64,000 bases of DNA from Maribacter algarum (ex Lu et al. 2025) (nom. illeg.) (GTDB lineage: Bacteria > Bacteroidota > Bacteroidia > Flavobacteriales > Flavobacteriaceae): contig CANMAW010000001.1 of NCBI GenBank assembly GCA_947495915.1, positions 682,001-746,000 of the forward strand. The letters run 5' to 3'. The first letter of the stretch is position 1. Every line of letters begins with the position of its first letter. A program made the translations under genes and the position numbers. A model generated the notes under the pieces. That model worked only from the letters and a program-made list of their open reading frames with translations, searched no databases and was not told where the DNA came from. Below, in pieces: positions 1-8,222 of the stretch.

Positions 1-750
1 TATCAGCACCAACCCGGTTACGATGGTTCTGTACCACTGGATGAAAATGGGAAAGAAGTAGCACCAATTGGTTTGAACAATAGCGACTATACCGTTTTTT
101 CAACTTTTCAAGAAGGGGAGGAAACCATCATTAAGAATACGGGAGAGTATTATGGTTGTCTTATAACCAAAAAGGAATTTAAAAATTATCACTTTCAATT
201 AAAGTACAAGTGGGGAGATAAGAAGTGGGCCTACCGAAAAGATTTGCTGAAAGACTCCGGAATATTGTATCACTCCGTAGGGCCAATGGCTGTTGAATAT
301 TGGCGATCATGGATGCTTTCCCAAGAATTTCAGATTATGGAAGGGCATACCGGAGATTTTTGGAGTCAGGCCAATTCTGCAATAGATATTAGAGCTTATA
401 AACCAGAATCTGTTTTAGATCCATTGGCTCATGAGTCACAAGATTATTTGCCTATAGGCATGGGTAGCTCGTATAATAATTATTGTTTGCGAAGTGGTAA
501 TTATGAAAAACCTCATGACGAATGGAATACACTTGACTTGATTTGCTATGAGGGTAAAAGTCTTCATATCGTGAATGGTGAGGTAGTTATGATTTTGAAA
601 GATTCAAGATATATTGATGAAAACGGTAAAGAAGTGCCATTGATTCAAGGTAAAATACAATTACAAAGTGAAGCTGCAGAGGTATTTTTTAAAGACATCA
701 AAATAAGACAAATTGATTCTCTTACACAGCAACAAAAAGCACTATTCTAA
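1..750 (+). CDS. DUF1080 (3-keto-disaccharide hydrolase-like) protein, 5' end outside window
   Basis: The reading frame is open from base 1, so the true start lies upstream and an apparent TTG start at 73 is inside the gene. About 249 codons are present. The protein has the concanavalin-like fold signature of DUF1080/PF06439, including a hydrophobic HFQLKYKWG strand, the SGILYHSVG stretch typical of the family and a C-terminal strand of the type GKIQLQSEAAEVFFKDIKI. Characterised DUF1080 proteins act on 3-keto-glycosides or bind glycans, often after a Gfo/Idh/MocA oxidoreductase; one such oxidoreductase lies at 13705. The GH16 gene follows 28 bp downstream on the same strand. The family call is firm; the substrate is inferred from the surrounding agar-type locus. 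Confidence 0.8.
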   Translation, partial: YQHQPGYDGSVPLDENGKEVAPIGLNNSDYTVFSTFQEGEETIIKNTGEYYGCLITKKEFKNYHFQLKYKWGDKKWAYRKDLLKDSGILYHSVGPMAVEYWRSWMLSQEFQIMEGHTGDFWSQANSAIDIRAYKPESVLDPLAHESQDYLPIGMGSSYNNYCLRSGNYEKPHDEWNTLDLICYEGKSLHIVNGEVVMILKDSRYIDENGKEVPLIQGKIQLQSEAAEVFFKDIKIRQIDSLTQQQKALF

Positions 751-778
751 ATTAAACAAATTATAAAGGTAAAATTAT

Positions 779-1777
779 ATGACAACTAAGGTATTTCTGT
801 TTTGTGGTATTATAAGTGCATTGATAGCATGTTCTTCGAATTCTGGTGATGATGATGAATTGGTTACCGGTCCTGAAAACCCGATACAAATAGATGACGA
901 AGAAGAAGAGAATGACGATGAAATTGAGCCGTTTGAATTTTCAGATCTAGACCCTAGTTTACCTTCTTTTGTGTCGGTAGTTGATGATACCCCTGAGGGA
1001 ATGCAATGGGTGAAGGTTGACGCCATGTCTGATGAGTTTGAAGCTTGGGATGATGAAAAGTGGTTTAATTCTTTTTGGAATTATGGAAATACCCCAGTGT
1101 CTATGCGAAGTGAAAATTCTAGCGTAGTAGATGGAAAACTGAATATACAGGCCACATTAGACGAGGGTAGTTCGCGATGGTTTCAAACGGCAAGAGTTCA
1201 TTCTAAAACTAAAATAAGTTACCCTATGTATACGGAGTGTAGTATGAAAACCTCAAGTATATCAGCGTTCAATACATTTTGGTTGAATAATGGCGATATT
1301 GATGATAGGGATGAGATTGATATTGTTGAGAGCAATGCAAACCCAACCCCTGAGTGTAGTGATCAAACTACGAAGCCAAGTAACTATCCGTGGACTCCGT
1401 GGGACTTTCCGACCCAAATGAACTCTCAATATTTCATTGCTAAAAACGGTGTTACAGAAAGGCATGAAGATAATTTTGATACTAGAATGCTGTCAGAAGC
1501 AAATCCTAATAAGGGAAAAACGTGGGATGAAACCTACCATATCGTTGGAGCTTGGTGGAAAGATGCTAGAACCGTTCAATTTTATTTAAATGGTGAACCA
1601 GCTGGTGTCGTTACTACTAACCAAGATTTTACTAGAGAATTAGAGTTGATATTTGATTTGTGGACCTCTGAAGAGTGTTATTTAGGAGGCCTTCCTCAAA
1701 AAGAAGAACTTAATGACAATTCTAAAAATACCATGCGCGTAGATTGGGTTCGTACCTGGAAATTAGAAGAGAGTTAA
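779..1777 (+). CDS. GH16 family endo-glycanase lipoprotein (agarase/porphyranase-like)
   Basis: A 332-residue secreted lipoprotein with a type II signal peptide ending at Cys18 (LIAC). An acidic linker follows (residues 24-50, rich in D and E). Acidic residues just after the lipid Cys are the usual Bacteroidota signal for display on the outer surface. The catalytic domain (about 75-330) carries the GH16 motif EIDIVE, giving nucleophile Glu179, Asp181 and acid/base Glu184. GH16 enzymes cut beta-1,4 or beta-1,3 galactans and glucans with retention. The GH117 genes nearby favour an agar or porphyran substrate, but subfamily and exact polymer cannot be settled by eye. It probably makes the oligosaccharides imported by the SusCD pair at 8223-13030. 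Confidence 0.88.
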   Translation: MTTKVFLFCGIISALIACSSNSGDDDELVTGPENPIQIDDEEEENDDEIEPFEFSDLDPSLPSFVSVVDDTPEGMQWVKVDAMSDEFEAWDDEKWFNSFWNYGNTPVSMRSENSSVVDGKLNIQATLDEGSSRWFQTARVHSKTKISYPMYTECSMKTSSISAFNTFWLNNGDIDDRDEIDIVESNANPTPECSDQTTKPSNYPWTPWDFPTQMNSQYFIAKNGVTERHEDNFDTRMLSEANPNKGKTWDETYHIVGAWWKDARTVQFYLNGEPAGVVTTNQDFTRELELIFDLWTSEECYLGGLPQKEELNDNSKNTMRVDWVRTWKLEES

Positions 1778-1850
1778 CAATAGTTGACCTAGTGGTCAAT
1801 ATGTTTGCAATTTGTAAACACTTTGTTTTCAGTTAGTTTAGTATGGAATT

Positions 1851-1882
1851 GGGGCTTGGGTAATACCGTGCCCCTTTCTTTT
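1851..1882 (+). terminator. Rho-independent terminator after GH16 gene
   Basis: A GGGGC...GCCCC stem is followed on the plus strand by a run of T (tttcttttttt). It lies about 75 bp after the GH16 stop and matches the end of the DUF1080-GH16 unit. No T run exists on the minus-strand side, so it does not serve the GH117 gene at 1915. Confidence 0.6.
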
Positions 1883-1914
1883 TTGGTAGCTTTTAACACA
1901 AAACTTAGGTTCAT

Positions 1915-3159
1915 TTAATGGTGCTGTCTATTTAACTTAGTATTATAGTCATAAGTGTCAGCTTTCATGTAATCTTTCACCATTTGGTATTCATTACGTA
2001 CAATATTTCCTCTTTCTAAAGATAAATCACATTCAAAACGAACAAAATGATACGTAGGATATAATTCGTGACTGATTCCCCATGTTATACCTTGTCCTGA
2101 ACTTAAGTCGACATCGGTAAAATTTCCAGGGCGAAATGCTCCTCCACCTTTAGGAATGATTAAACCTTGAATTTTTGGATAAAAATTCACCCCGTCTTCA
2201 GAGAAAAGAATGCTGTTTCTTTCGGGTCCTTCTGGTAATGTTGCGCATACACCGTTACGATAAGGCCATACCATACCACCATGGCCACCCATCAAAACTG
2301 GGTTGTATTTTGATTTTATATACGGCCCTTCGGGGTTATTAGCTATAGCAACTCCAGTAGCTAACGGTATATCTGCATGCTTTTTATTAAACTTGCCTGA
2401 TGTTATATTGGGGGTCCATGGTAAACGGCTATGACTTTTGTAGTATAAATAATATTGTCCTCCCTTAACAAAAAAGGTGGGTTCGTGAATAACCTCCGCA
2501 TCCCAACTTTCTTCAGAACCGGGTTTTAATATAGGTTTGTCTAAAGGTTTCCAAGGTCCCGCAGGAGTACTAGCAACAGACATGCCAATGACGTTGGGTG
2601 TAAAATCTCCTGAAGTCTTGAATTGCTTTGACCAACGTGCATCTTTTAAACTTTTCGCAGCTTGATAAGCTAAATAATACTTGCCATTTGCAAATAAAAC
2701 ATCAGGGTTAAATACGCTACGGTGGTCATAACGGCCAGTTTCGCCACGTGAAATTGCCACTCCCTGTTCTTCCCATTTTAAACCATCGGTAGAAGTCGCA
2801 TACCAAACATCGCACAAATCCCAATGAAATGCTCTTAGTGAATCGGTAGCGTCGTGGGGACCTACCACTTTGCTGTCGGCTTGTGGTTTTGAATACCACA
2901 TGTAATATTTACTATCGGCTTTTATTACACTAGAGGGGTAATAACGTTCCTCTCCATCTTCAAATCCTTCCAATTTTTGAAAGTTGAATTGTGTGCTGAA
3001 CTCGTTGTATTTTTCATAAGAAACTTGGCTTTCTCGAAAGCGCTTATATGATGCGCTTTCATGAGTTATAATCTCTTTATTCTGGCACGAAGTTGAACCT
3101 GCAATTAGTATTGAAAAACAAATCTTGGTAAGGGTTGTAATTTTACCTATTTTATTCAT
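1915..3159 (-). CDS. GH117-like five-bladed propeller protein with altered active site
   Basis: A 414-residue protein when started at the ATG at 3159. A longer frame to 3222 adds 21 residues ahead of the signal sequence and is less likely. The N terminus is a signal peptide, possibly of lipoprotein type (Cys25 in GSTSC). The rest aligns well with the GH117 protein at 3299: [24 protein letters not shown] and VWPY blocks are shared. Aligned by eye, the three catalytic acids of GH117 are replaced: Asp to Tyr74 (RYYPSSV), Asp to Glu226 (IHEPTFF) and Glu to Gly294 (GGHGG). The neighbouring His293 remains. Clades of GH117 with divergent active sites and no activity on neoagarobiose have been described in Zobellia. 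It may act on another substrate or only bind sugar. Confidence 0.82.
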   Translation of the reverse strand: MNKIGKITTLTKICFSILIAGSTSCQNKEIITHESASYKRFRESQVSYEKYNEFSTQFNFQKLEGFEDGEERYYPSSVIKADSKYYMWYSKPQADSKVVGPHDATDSLRAFHWDLCDVWYATSTDGLKWEEQGVAISRGETGRYDHRSVFNPDVLFANGKYYLAYQAAKSLKDARWSKQFKTSGDFTPNVIGMSVASTPAGPWKPLDKPILKPGSEESWDAEVIHEPTFFVKGGQYYLYYKSHSRLPWTPNITSGKFNKKHADIPLATGVAIANNPEGPYIKSKYNPVLMGGHGGMVWPYRNGVCATLPEGPERNSILFSEDGVNFYPKIQGLIIPKGGGAFRPGNFTDVDLSSGQGITWGISHELYPTYHFVRFECDLSLERGNIVRNEYQMVKDYMKADTYDYNTKLNRQHH

Positions 3160-3202
3160 AAACGTGTGGATTTTGATGTTTTTCTGATTTGTAGGTTTTT
3201 TA

Positions 3203-3214
3203 TGCAAATTTGCA
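3203..3214. promoter_or_regulatory. 12-bp perfect palindrome upstream of divergent GH117 gene
   Basis: TGCAAATTTGCA lies 44 bp upstream of the ATG at 3159, between the two GH117 genes. It could be an operator half or a chance AT-rich palindrome; no second copy was noticed in the locus. Confidence 0.25.
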
Positions 3215-3235
3215 ATACCCACATATTTATCTAAT

Positions 3236-3274
3236 CAAAAAAAGGACAGTAGCTTTTCTTAGCATACTGTCCTT
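3236..3274 (-). terminator. Rho-independent terminator after GH117 gene (3299)
   Basis: A perfect 10-bp stem (AAGGACAGTA at 3242-3251 with TACTGTCCTT at 3265-3274) is followed on the minus strand by a run of at least seven T. It lies 25 bp after the stop of the GH117 gene and separates it from the divergent paralogue, so the two are probably transcribed separately. Confidence 0.85.
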
Positions 3275-3298
3275 GCTTAATTAAACTCAACTCAAATT

Positions 3299-4528
3299 TT
3301 ATTCTCCTTTAGCTCTATGTTGGGTCTTTCTTTCTGAGGTAAAGCTCATGATGCTTTGATAATCCCAACTGTTATAAACGTGTGAAAGTCCCCATCGTAA
3401 TATTTCGGTAGGTTCTTTTTCGTTATCTATAGTTCTATTTAAACCAATGGCGTGTGCGCTAACACCTGGTATGACAGACATTATTTCAAAATTAATACCA
3501 TCAGGTGCCCATTGAATGGTGTTTTTTTCTGGCCCGTCTGTAGTTATTAAGGCCGCAACACCACCATTGTATGGCCAAACACAAATTTCATGGCCGCTAT
3601 TGCTAATTGGGTTGTAAGGTGATTTTATGTATGGTCCTTCAGGGTTGTCTGCAATGGCAAGACCATGGCGTATTTGTCTACCGCCAAAAGTAATTTCTTC
3701 TCCCATTTGTTCACCTTTGTAATACAAATAGAACTTTCCATTATATGGAATAATACATGGGTCATGTACCTTATGGCTGTCAAAATCACCTTTTCGTTCA
3801 ACAGCAAATCTATCTTGTTCTTCACCTTTCCAAATACCATTGTCTGCAGGACTTAATATAGGTTCTTTACTTTTTGTCCAAGGGCCGTTTGGAGAATTAG
3901 ACCAAGCAAGGCCAATTTGGTTTTTTACACGTACGGTATATGGAGATTTTACGGTTTGGTAACTCAAATAGTATTTATTTTCATGTTTCATAATTTCCAC
4001 GGTAAATACCGATCTGTCATCATAGGCTCCTGCTTTTCCTCTAGGCACTGCTAAACCTTCTTCTTTCCAAGTTTCTCCATCTTTTGAAGTTGCATACCAA
4101 ATGTCACAACGGTCCCACGGAAAAACCTTGTCGTTTTCAACATCGCCTCCAAAACCTTGTGTTGGCCCAGTACTTTTTGAATACCATACGTAGTATTTGC
4201 CATTTTCTTTGATGACCGCACTCGGATCTCTGCGCACTACACCTTCTTCATAGGCTAAATCTCCTTTTAACGGTTTTAAGTTAGAAAACTGTATGAACCA
4301 TTCATTTCCTAAATCTACAGGCCATTTTAAAGCTCTTTTAGAGGCAGCGCTTAAGTGATTTATATCGGTTATACCCAAATGATCTATTTGGGCTTGAGTT
4401 ATACCTAAAGAGTCTAATTTCTTCTGGTCATAGGTTGTACCCTGTGCATGGCTTTGGTATGTAAAAAGTGCTAAAAAAAGGAAAGAATATAAAATAGTTT
4501 TGGTTTTAAAAATCATTGTATTAAGCAT
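3299..4528 (-). CDS. GH117 alpha-1,3-(3,6-anhydro)-L-galactosidase
   Basis: A 409-residue exported protein with a signal peptide ending near SHAQG (residue 30). GH117 enzymes remove the terminal 3,6-anhydro-L-galactose from the non-reducing end of neoagaro-oligosaccharides, the last step of agar breakdown. The sequence has Asp101 (RRDPSAV), Asp256 (VHDPCII) and the pair His313-Glu314 ([10 protein letters not shown]). Their spacing is the same as the catalytic Asp, Asp, His and Glu reported for characterised GH117 enzymes (for example Asp90, Asp245, His302, Glu303), so activity is expected. An N-terminal helical extension (about 31-70) of the type used in dimerisation is present. ATG at 4528 was chosen; Met5 is an alternative start. 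The diverged paralogue lies downstream. Confidence 0.9.
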   Translation of the reverse strand: MLNTMIFKTKTILYSFLFLALFTYQSHAQGTTYDQKKLDSLGITQAQIDHLGITDINHLSAASKRALKWPVDLGNEWFIQFSNLKPLKGDLAYEEGVVRRDPSAVIKENGKYYVWYSKSTGPTQGFGGDVENDKVFPWDRCDIWYATSKDGETWKEEGLAVPRGKAGAYDDRSVFTVEIMKHENKYYLSYQTVKSPYTVRVKNQIGLAWSNSPNGPWTKSKEPILSPADNGIWKGEEQDRFAVERKGDFDSHKVHDPCIIPYNGKFYLYYKGEQMGEEITFGGRQIRHGLAIADNPEGPYIKSPYNPISNSGHEICVWPYNGGVAALITTDGPEKNTIQWAPDGINFEIMSVIPGVSAHAIGLNRTIDNEKEPTEILRWGLSHVYNSWDYQSIMSFTSERKTQHRAKGE

Positions 4529-4914
4529 TAGTTAAATTATATAGTGTTTTGATAATTACTTGTGATTATTCAGTTTGTTTTTGTTTTAGCCTGGTGTTTG
4601 TACAGCTCACTTTTTCATATTCACTTGCTATATTATTTCTATTGATTCAATTTTATCCTATTTATTTAATTTGATAAAAAATTGAGATATAGATAATTTC
4701 AGCTTTGTTATTTTGACAAATATTGGTTAATAGCATCTAAAAATGGTTATTTTTTAATCAATAAAAACTGAACATTTTTAAAAATCAGTACAATTTTCAT
4801 GAATTTCAACTAAGCAAATACTATATTGAGTTAAGCTAGTACTAAGGGAGCTTGTTCAGTGGTAAATTTCTTAGTGTTTAGTTGATTTTAAATAATGGAG
4901 TAAGATTTTTAGAT
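4529..4914. other. Divergent intergenic region between GH117 gene and regulator
   Basis: This 386-bp AT-rich spacer separates the GH117 gene (minus) from the membrane regulator gene (plus). It must hold both promoters. I found no perfect TAnnTTTG box, no repeat pair and no open frame of interest. A stretch near 4715-4735 with TTGACA is sigma-70-like, which is unusual for this phylum and may be chance. Confidence 0.5.
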
Positions 4915-6498
4915 ATGACGAAGCATTCAAGGTTGCTAAAAATACTTAGTACTGTTTTTCTTTTGTGCTGTTTGTTTGGAAAAGCCCAAGAGCCATATGG
5001 TACAAATAAGTATATAGATCAAGCAAATCAACTCACGGCAAAAAAATTAGATAGTGCGATTTACTACCTGAAAGCGGGTATTGACTTTTATTCTCAACAA
5101 AAGGATACCATTAATTTAATTAATAATCTGTGCCACTTATCTGCAGTTTACGACAACGTGTTAGATTATGGAAAATCTTATGATGGTTATTGGGAGGCTT
5201 TAATTTTAGCCGATTTATCTAATGACGATATTTCAAAATCTCGCATTTATCAAGAATTGGGTTGGTTGTACACCGCTTATAGAAAAGAAGAAGAATCACT
5301 GCGTTATTTTAATATGTCTCTTAAGCTAAAAAATCAGCTTTTAAATGAAAAAAAGATAAGCAGAGATTATTTAGTTAGTAACTACTTTGCCATTGTAAAC
5401 TGTTATAGGGTAAATCATAATTATATGATGGCAAAGACTTATCTCGATAGTTGCGAATTGTCGTTGAAAAAGATAGATGCCAATGAAAAATCATATTACG
5501 TAGAAACAGAGAAGGGGTATCTAGCTGCTGTTGAAGGAAATTACGAAAAGGCATTAAATACGTTAAACGAGTCTAAAACCTTTTTTGAAAAGGACAGTCC
5601 TTCATACCTTACTATTGTCTATTTTTTAATAGGTGAAGTTAATAAGCTAAAAGGTGATAATGAAGAAGCGATAAGGTATTATAAAGAATCGCTAAGGTTT
5701 TCTGAAATGTATAATAAGCATTTAGGCTACAAGCTTTTTAATTATGAAGTTTTATCCGAAATATATTACAATCAAAATAACTATAAAGAAGCCTTCTATT
5801 ATAAAAACAAAGCACAAGAGTTAAATGAAAATATCTTTGGAAGAAAAAGTAAAAATCATAAGCATTTATTTGAGATAAAAGATCGATATAGACTTCAAAA
5901 AGAAAAGGAAAAGGAGCTACTTAAAGAAGTGCAAATAGAAAAGTTAGAAGATCAAAAAAGGATAGGCTTCTTGCAGAATATTTTAATGGGAGTAGTGGTG
6001 GTTTTTATGTTTTTATACGGAGTTCTTTTTTTTAGAAACTTAAGAAGAAAACATAAACTTGAGAAGCAGAAAACCAACGAGGTAATGATGTTAAAAAACC
6101 GAGAACTGACAGCTTCTGCACTTCAACTTATCGAAAAAGAGGAATTTATCACCAAACTAAAGCAGAATATATCTAAAAGTGATGCGGTTGATGTAAAGTC
6201 AATACATAATATGCTCAAAGGTTTTCAGAATTCTCCAGGTGGTAATTGGAAAGAATTTGAAGCAAGGTTTACCTCAATAAACCAAAGTTTCTATAAAAAA
6301 ATAAAATCTAAATACCCTGATTTAGGACAGACAGATTTAAAACTTTGTGCCTTAGTTAAATTAGGGTTTTCAAGTAAGGAGATGTCTTCTTTATTGGGAA
6401 TTACTATTGAAAGTGTTCATACGTCAAGATATAGGTTAAGAAAGAAACTTAGATTAGAAAAAGGGGAGAATCTTATAGATTTTATGTCTACAATTTAA
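4915..6498 (+). CDS. TPR-transmembrane-HTH transcriptional regulator
   Basis: A 527-residue protein started at the ATG at 4915 (a TTG at 4882 adds 11 residues before the signal peptide). It has a signal peptide (about 1-25), several TPR-type helical repeats (about 40-310), a coiled coil (about 320-350), one transmembrane helix (352-373), a second coiled coil (375-420) and a C-terminal LuxR/GerE-like helix-turn-helix (470-525, containing DLKLCALVKLGFSSKEMSSL). The TPR part should be periplasmic and the HTH cytoplasmic. There is no kinase or receiver domain. Proteins of this layout often sit beside Bacteroidota polysaccharide loci and are thought to sense a periplasmic signal. Its place inside the locus suggests it controls the GH117 and SusCD genes. 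Confidence 0.85.
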   Translation: MTKHSRLLKILSTVFLLCCLFGKAQEPYGTNKYIDQANQLTAKKLDSAIYYLKAGIDFYSQQKDTINLINNLCHLSAVYDNVLDYGKSYDGYWEALILADLSNDDISKSRIYQELGWLYTAYRKEEESLRYFNMSLKLKNQLLNEKKISRDYLVSNYFAIVNCYRVNHNYMMAKTYLDSCELSLKKIDANEKSYYVETEKGYLAAVEGNYEKALNTLNESKTFFEKDSPSYLTIVYFLIGEVNKLKGDNEEAIRYYKESLRFSEMYNKHLGYKLFNYEVLSEIYYNQNNYKEAFYYKNKAQELNENIFGRKSKNHKHLFEIKDRYRLQKEKEKELLKEVQIEKLEDQKRIGFLQNILMGVVVVFMFLYGVLFFRNLRRKHKLEKQKTNEVMMLKNRELTASALQLIEKEEFITKLKQNISKSDAVDVKSIHNMLKGFQNSPGGNWKEFEARFTSINQSFYKKIKSKYPDLGQTDLKLCALVKLGFSSKEMSSLLGITIESVHTSRYRLRKKLRLEKGENLIDFMSTI

Positions 6499-6548
6499 GC
6501 TCAAATTGTCAATTTTATATCATTAATTATCTTTTGCAAATTCCCAAT

Positions 6549-6581
6549 AAAAAAAGGGGCAGCCTTTATAAAGGCTGCCCC
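6549..6581 (-). terminator. Terminator of the SusCD operon
   Basis: A perfect 11-bp stem (GGGGCAGCCTT at 6556-6566 with AAGGCTGCCCC at 6571-6581) is followed on the minus strand by seven T residues. It lies about 35 bp after the stop of the last operon gene at 6616. Confidence 0.9.
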
Positions 6582-6615
6582 TAGCAATATTAACATTAAG
6601 ATTTAGGTAATAAAT

Positions 6616-8211
6616 TTATGGCCTAACAGGTGCTTCTGCTAAGAACATATCGTCAATATAAAATTTAAGAGCTTGTGAGTTAAACTCGTTAAAACCTCTT
6701 ATGAACCAACTAATTTCACCCGTAAAAGTGGCGACAAACGCTTGTTTTTGATATACCCATTCTCCGGTAGGAAGATCAGGGCTAAATACTGTAGGTATCA
6801 GTTCAAAAGCCCAGTTTGAAGGGTATATTCTAATATCTGAGGATTCAGTACCTGAAGGAACTCCTGATAAATCACTTTCTATGTATATCCAGTAGCCAAA
6901 CTCATATCTTTTACCTTCTTCAAGGGTTATTAATACAGGGTTGCCACTGTCATCTCTATGTTCAACGATCATACCTCCGTTGGGTCTAAAGTTGATATCG
7001 AGGCTCTTGGTTCCGGTGCGGGTGTTATCCTCACCAATATCCAAATCAAATTCGCCCCAATGATCTCCCCAACCTAGGTAAGCCCAGTTATCAGGAGTTG
7101 ACGTTTCAAATCCGTAATCATAAGAGGCAGACTGGTATATGTTTGTAAGATCAAATTCAGACAATTGTGCATCTACAATTTCTTCAGAATCTACTTCATC
7201 AACGGTTCTTAGGTTTCCAGGGGTGTAACTTACAAAAACGTTATCATCACTATAAAGTTGTTCCCCATCTAAATCTAAAATCACTATAGTTGCTTCATTA
7301 TTGTCAACAGAAGCTTCTGATACTGTTGGGTTTAGAACAATAGGGTTTAATTCGTCGGTATTGTTTTCAATTCTAACTGTAAAGTCACTTGCATTTACTG
7401 TTGTTCCGTCCATTTCTCTACTAAATTCAAGAGCAATTTTATTACTTCTTTCGAAAACTTTTTCTAAGGTAACAGGAGCGCTCGAAGGAATAACTTTAAT
7501 CACATTTTCAAAAGAAAGTGTATCGGCATCTGTTGGTCTAAATCTAGAAGCAATATATTCAATATCCCAAGAGCCCAGTCTATTAAAACGCATATCTACT
7601 TCTTCTTCTGCACTAGTATTTAGTGTAGCGGGTTTACCACCTTCAGATTTCCAAGAAACTGATTGAGGTTCGCCAATGGCAGAATATGTTAAACGAATAG
7701 AGTTACTGGCCTCTAATTCATTTTCTGCACCATCAGATAAGCTTATTGGAGCACCAGTAGAGCCATCAGGATTAATACGATATGCTTTCAAAACGGATTT
7801 TATAGAGTCTATAACAGTTATAACAATAGTTGTGTCAAGTTCTTGAGTATCACTTGGCGTTGTACTATTATCATTTCGAAAAACATTACCTTTAAATTTT
7901 TGATTAAGTTTTACGTCATATACACCTGCTTTATTAAAAATTGCTTTAATAATTTTTTCAGAAGATGTATTTCCTTTTTTTCCATCAATACGTGAATTTT
8001 CTGGAATAGTCCAAGTTCTAGATTCTACCCCTCTAGAGATATCTCCAAAATCAATATGACCTCCAACAATCACTTTGTTCTGAAAATCCATTTCTGATGT
8101 AACAATGATGCGATGATTAACATCATTTATATTTAGCTCTTCTTGCTTTTCGCAACTTGCTATAAATATTGCAAGGAGAAAAAGCCCAATTAAAAACTTA
8201 TTTTTTTTCAT
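6616..8211 (-). CDS. Surface glycan-binding-like lipoprotein of the SusCD operon
   Basis: A 531-residue lipoprotein (ATG at 8211; a TTG three codons upstream is not needed) with signal peptide and lipid Cys20 (FIASC). It contains an N-terminal PKD-like beta domain (about 35-140, with SEMDFQNKVIVGGHIDFGD), a second Ig-like region, a Big-5/cadherin-like segment (about 240-345) and a C-terminal CBM-like jelly-roll of about 180 residues (YGFETSTPDNWAYLGWGDHW onward). It starts 11 bp after the susD stop. In such operons the third gene usually encodes a cell-surface protein that captures polysaccharide before SusCD import. No catalytic motif is visible. The specific ligand, probably an agar-type galactan, is inferred from context. 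Confidence 0.8.
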   Translation of the reverse strand: MKKNKFLIGLFLLAIFIASCEKQEELNINDVNHRIIVTSEMDFQNKVIVGGHIDFGDISRGVESRTWTIPENSRIDGKKGNTSSEKIIKAIFNKAGVYDVKLNQKFKGNVFRNDNSTTPSDTQELDTTIVITVIDSIKSVLKAYRINPDGSTGAPISLSDGAENELEASNSIRLTYSAIGEPQSVSWKSEGGKPATLNTSAEEEVDMRFNRLGSWDIEYIASRFRPTDADTLSFENVIKVIPSSAPVTLEKVFERSNKIALEFSREMDGTTVNASDFTVRIENNTDELNPIVLNPTVSEASVDNNEATIVILDLDGEQLYSDDNVFVSYTPGNLRTVDEVDSEEIVDAQLSEFDLTNIYQSASYDYGFETSTPDNWAYLGWGDHWGEFDLDIGEDNTRTGTKSLDINFRPNGGMIVEHRDDSGNPVLITLEEGKRYEFGYWIYIESDLSGVPSGTESSDIRIYPSNWAFELIPTVFSPDLPTGEWVYQKQAFVATFTGEISWFIRGFNEFNSQALKFYIDDMFLAEAPVRP

Positions 8212-8222
8212 TTTCAGCAATT

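Noticed and set aside
1262-1465. Minus-strand frame inside the GH16 gene
   Set aside because: No family features, and it lies fully within a strongly supported gene.
4715-4735. Sigma-70-like TTGACA promoter
   Set aside because: Bacteroidota use a different promoter consensus and no good -10 was found at the right distance.
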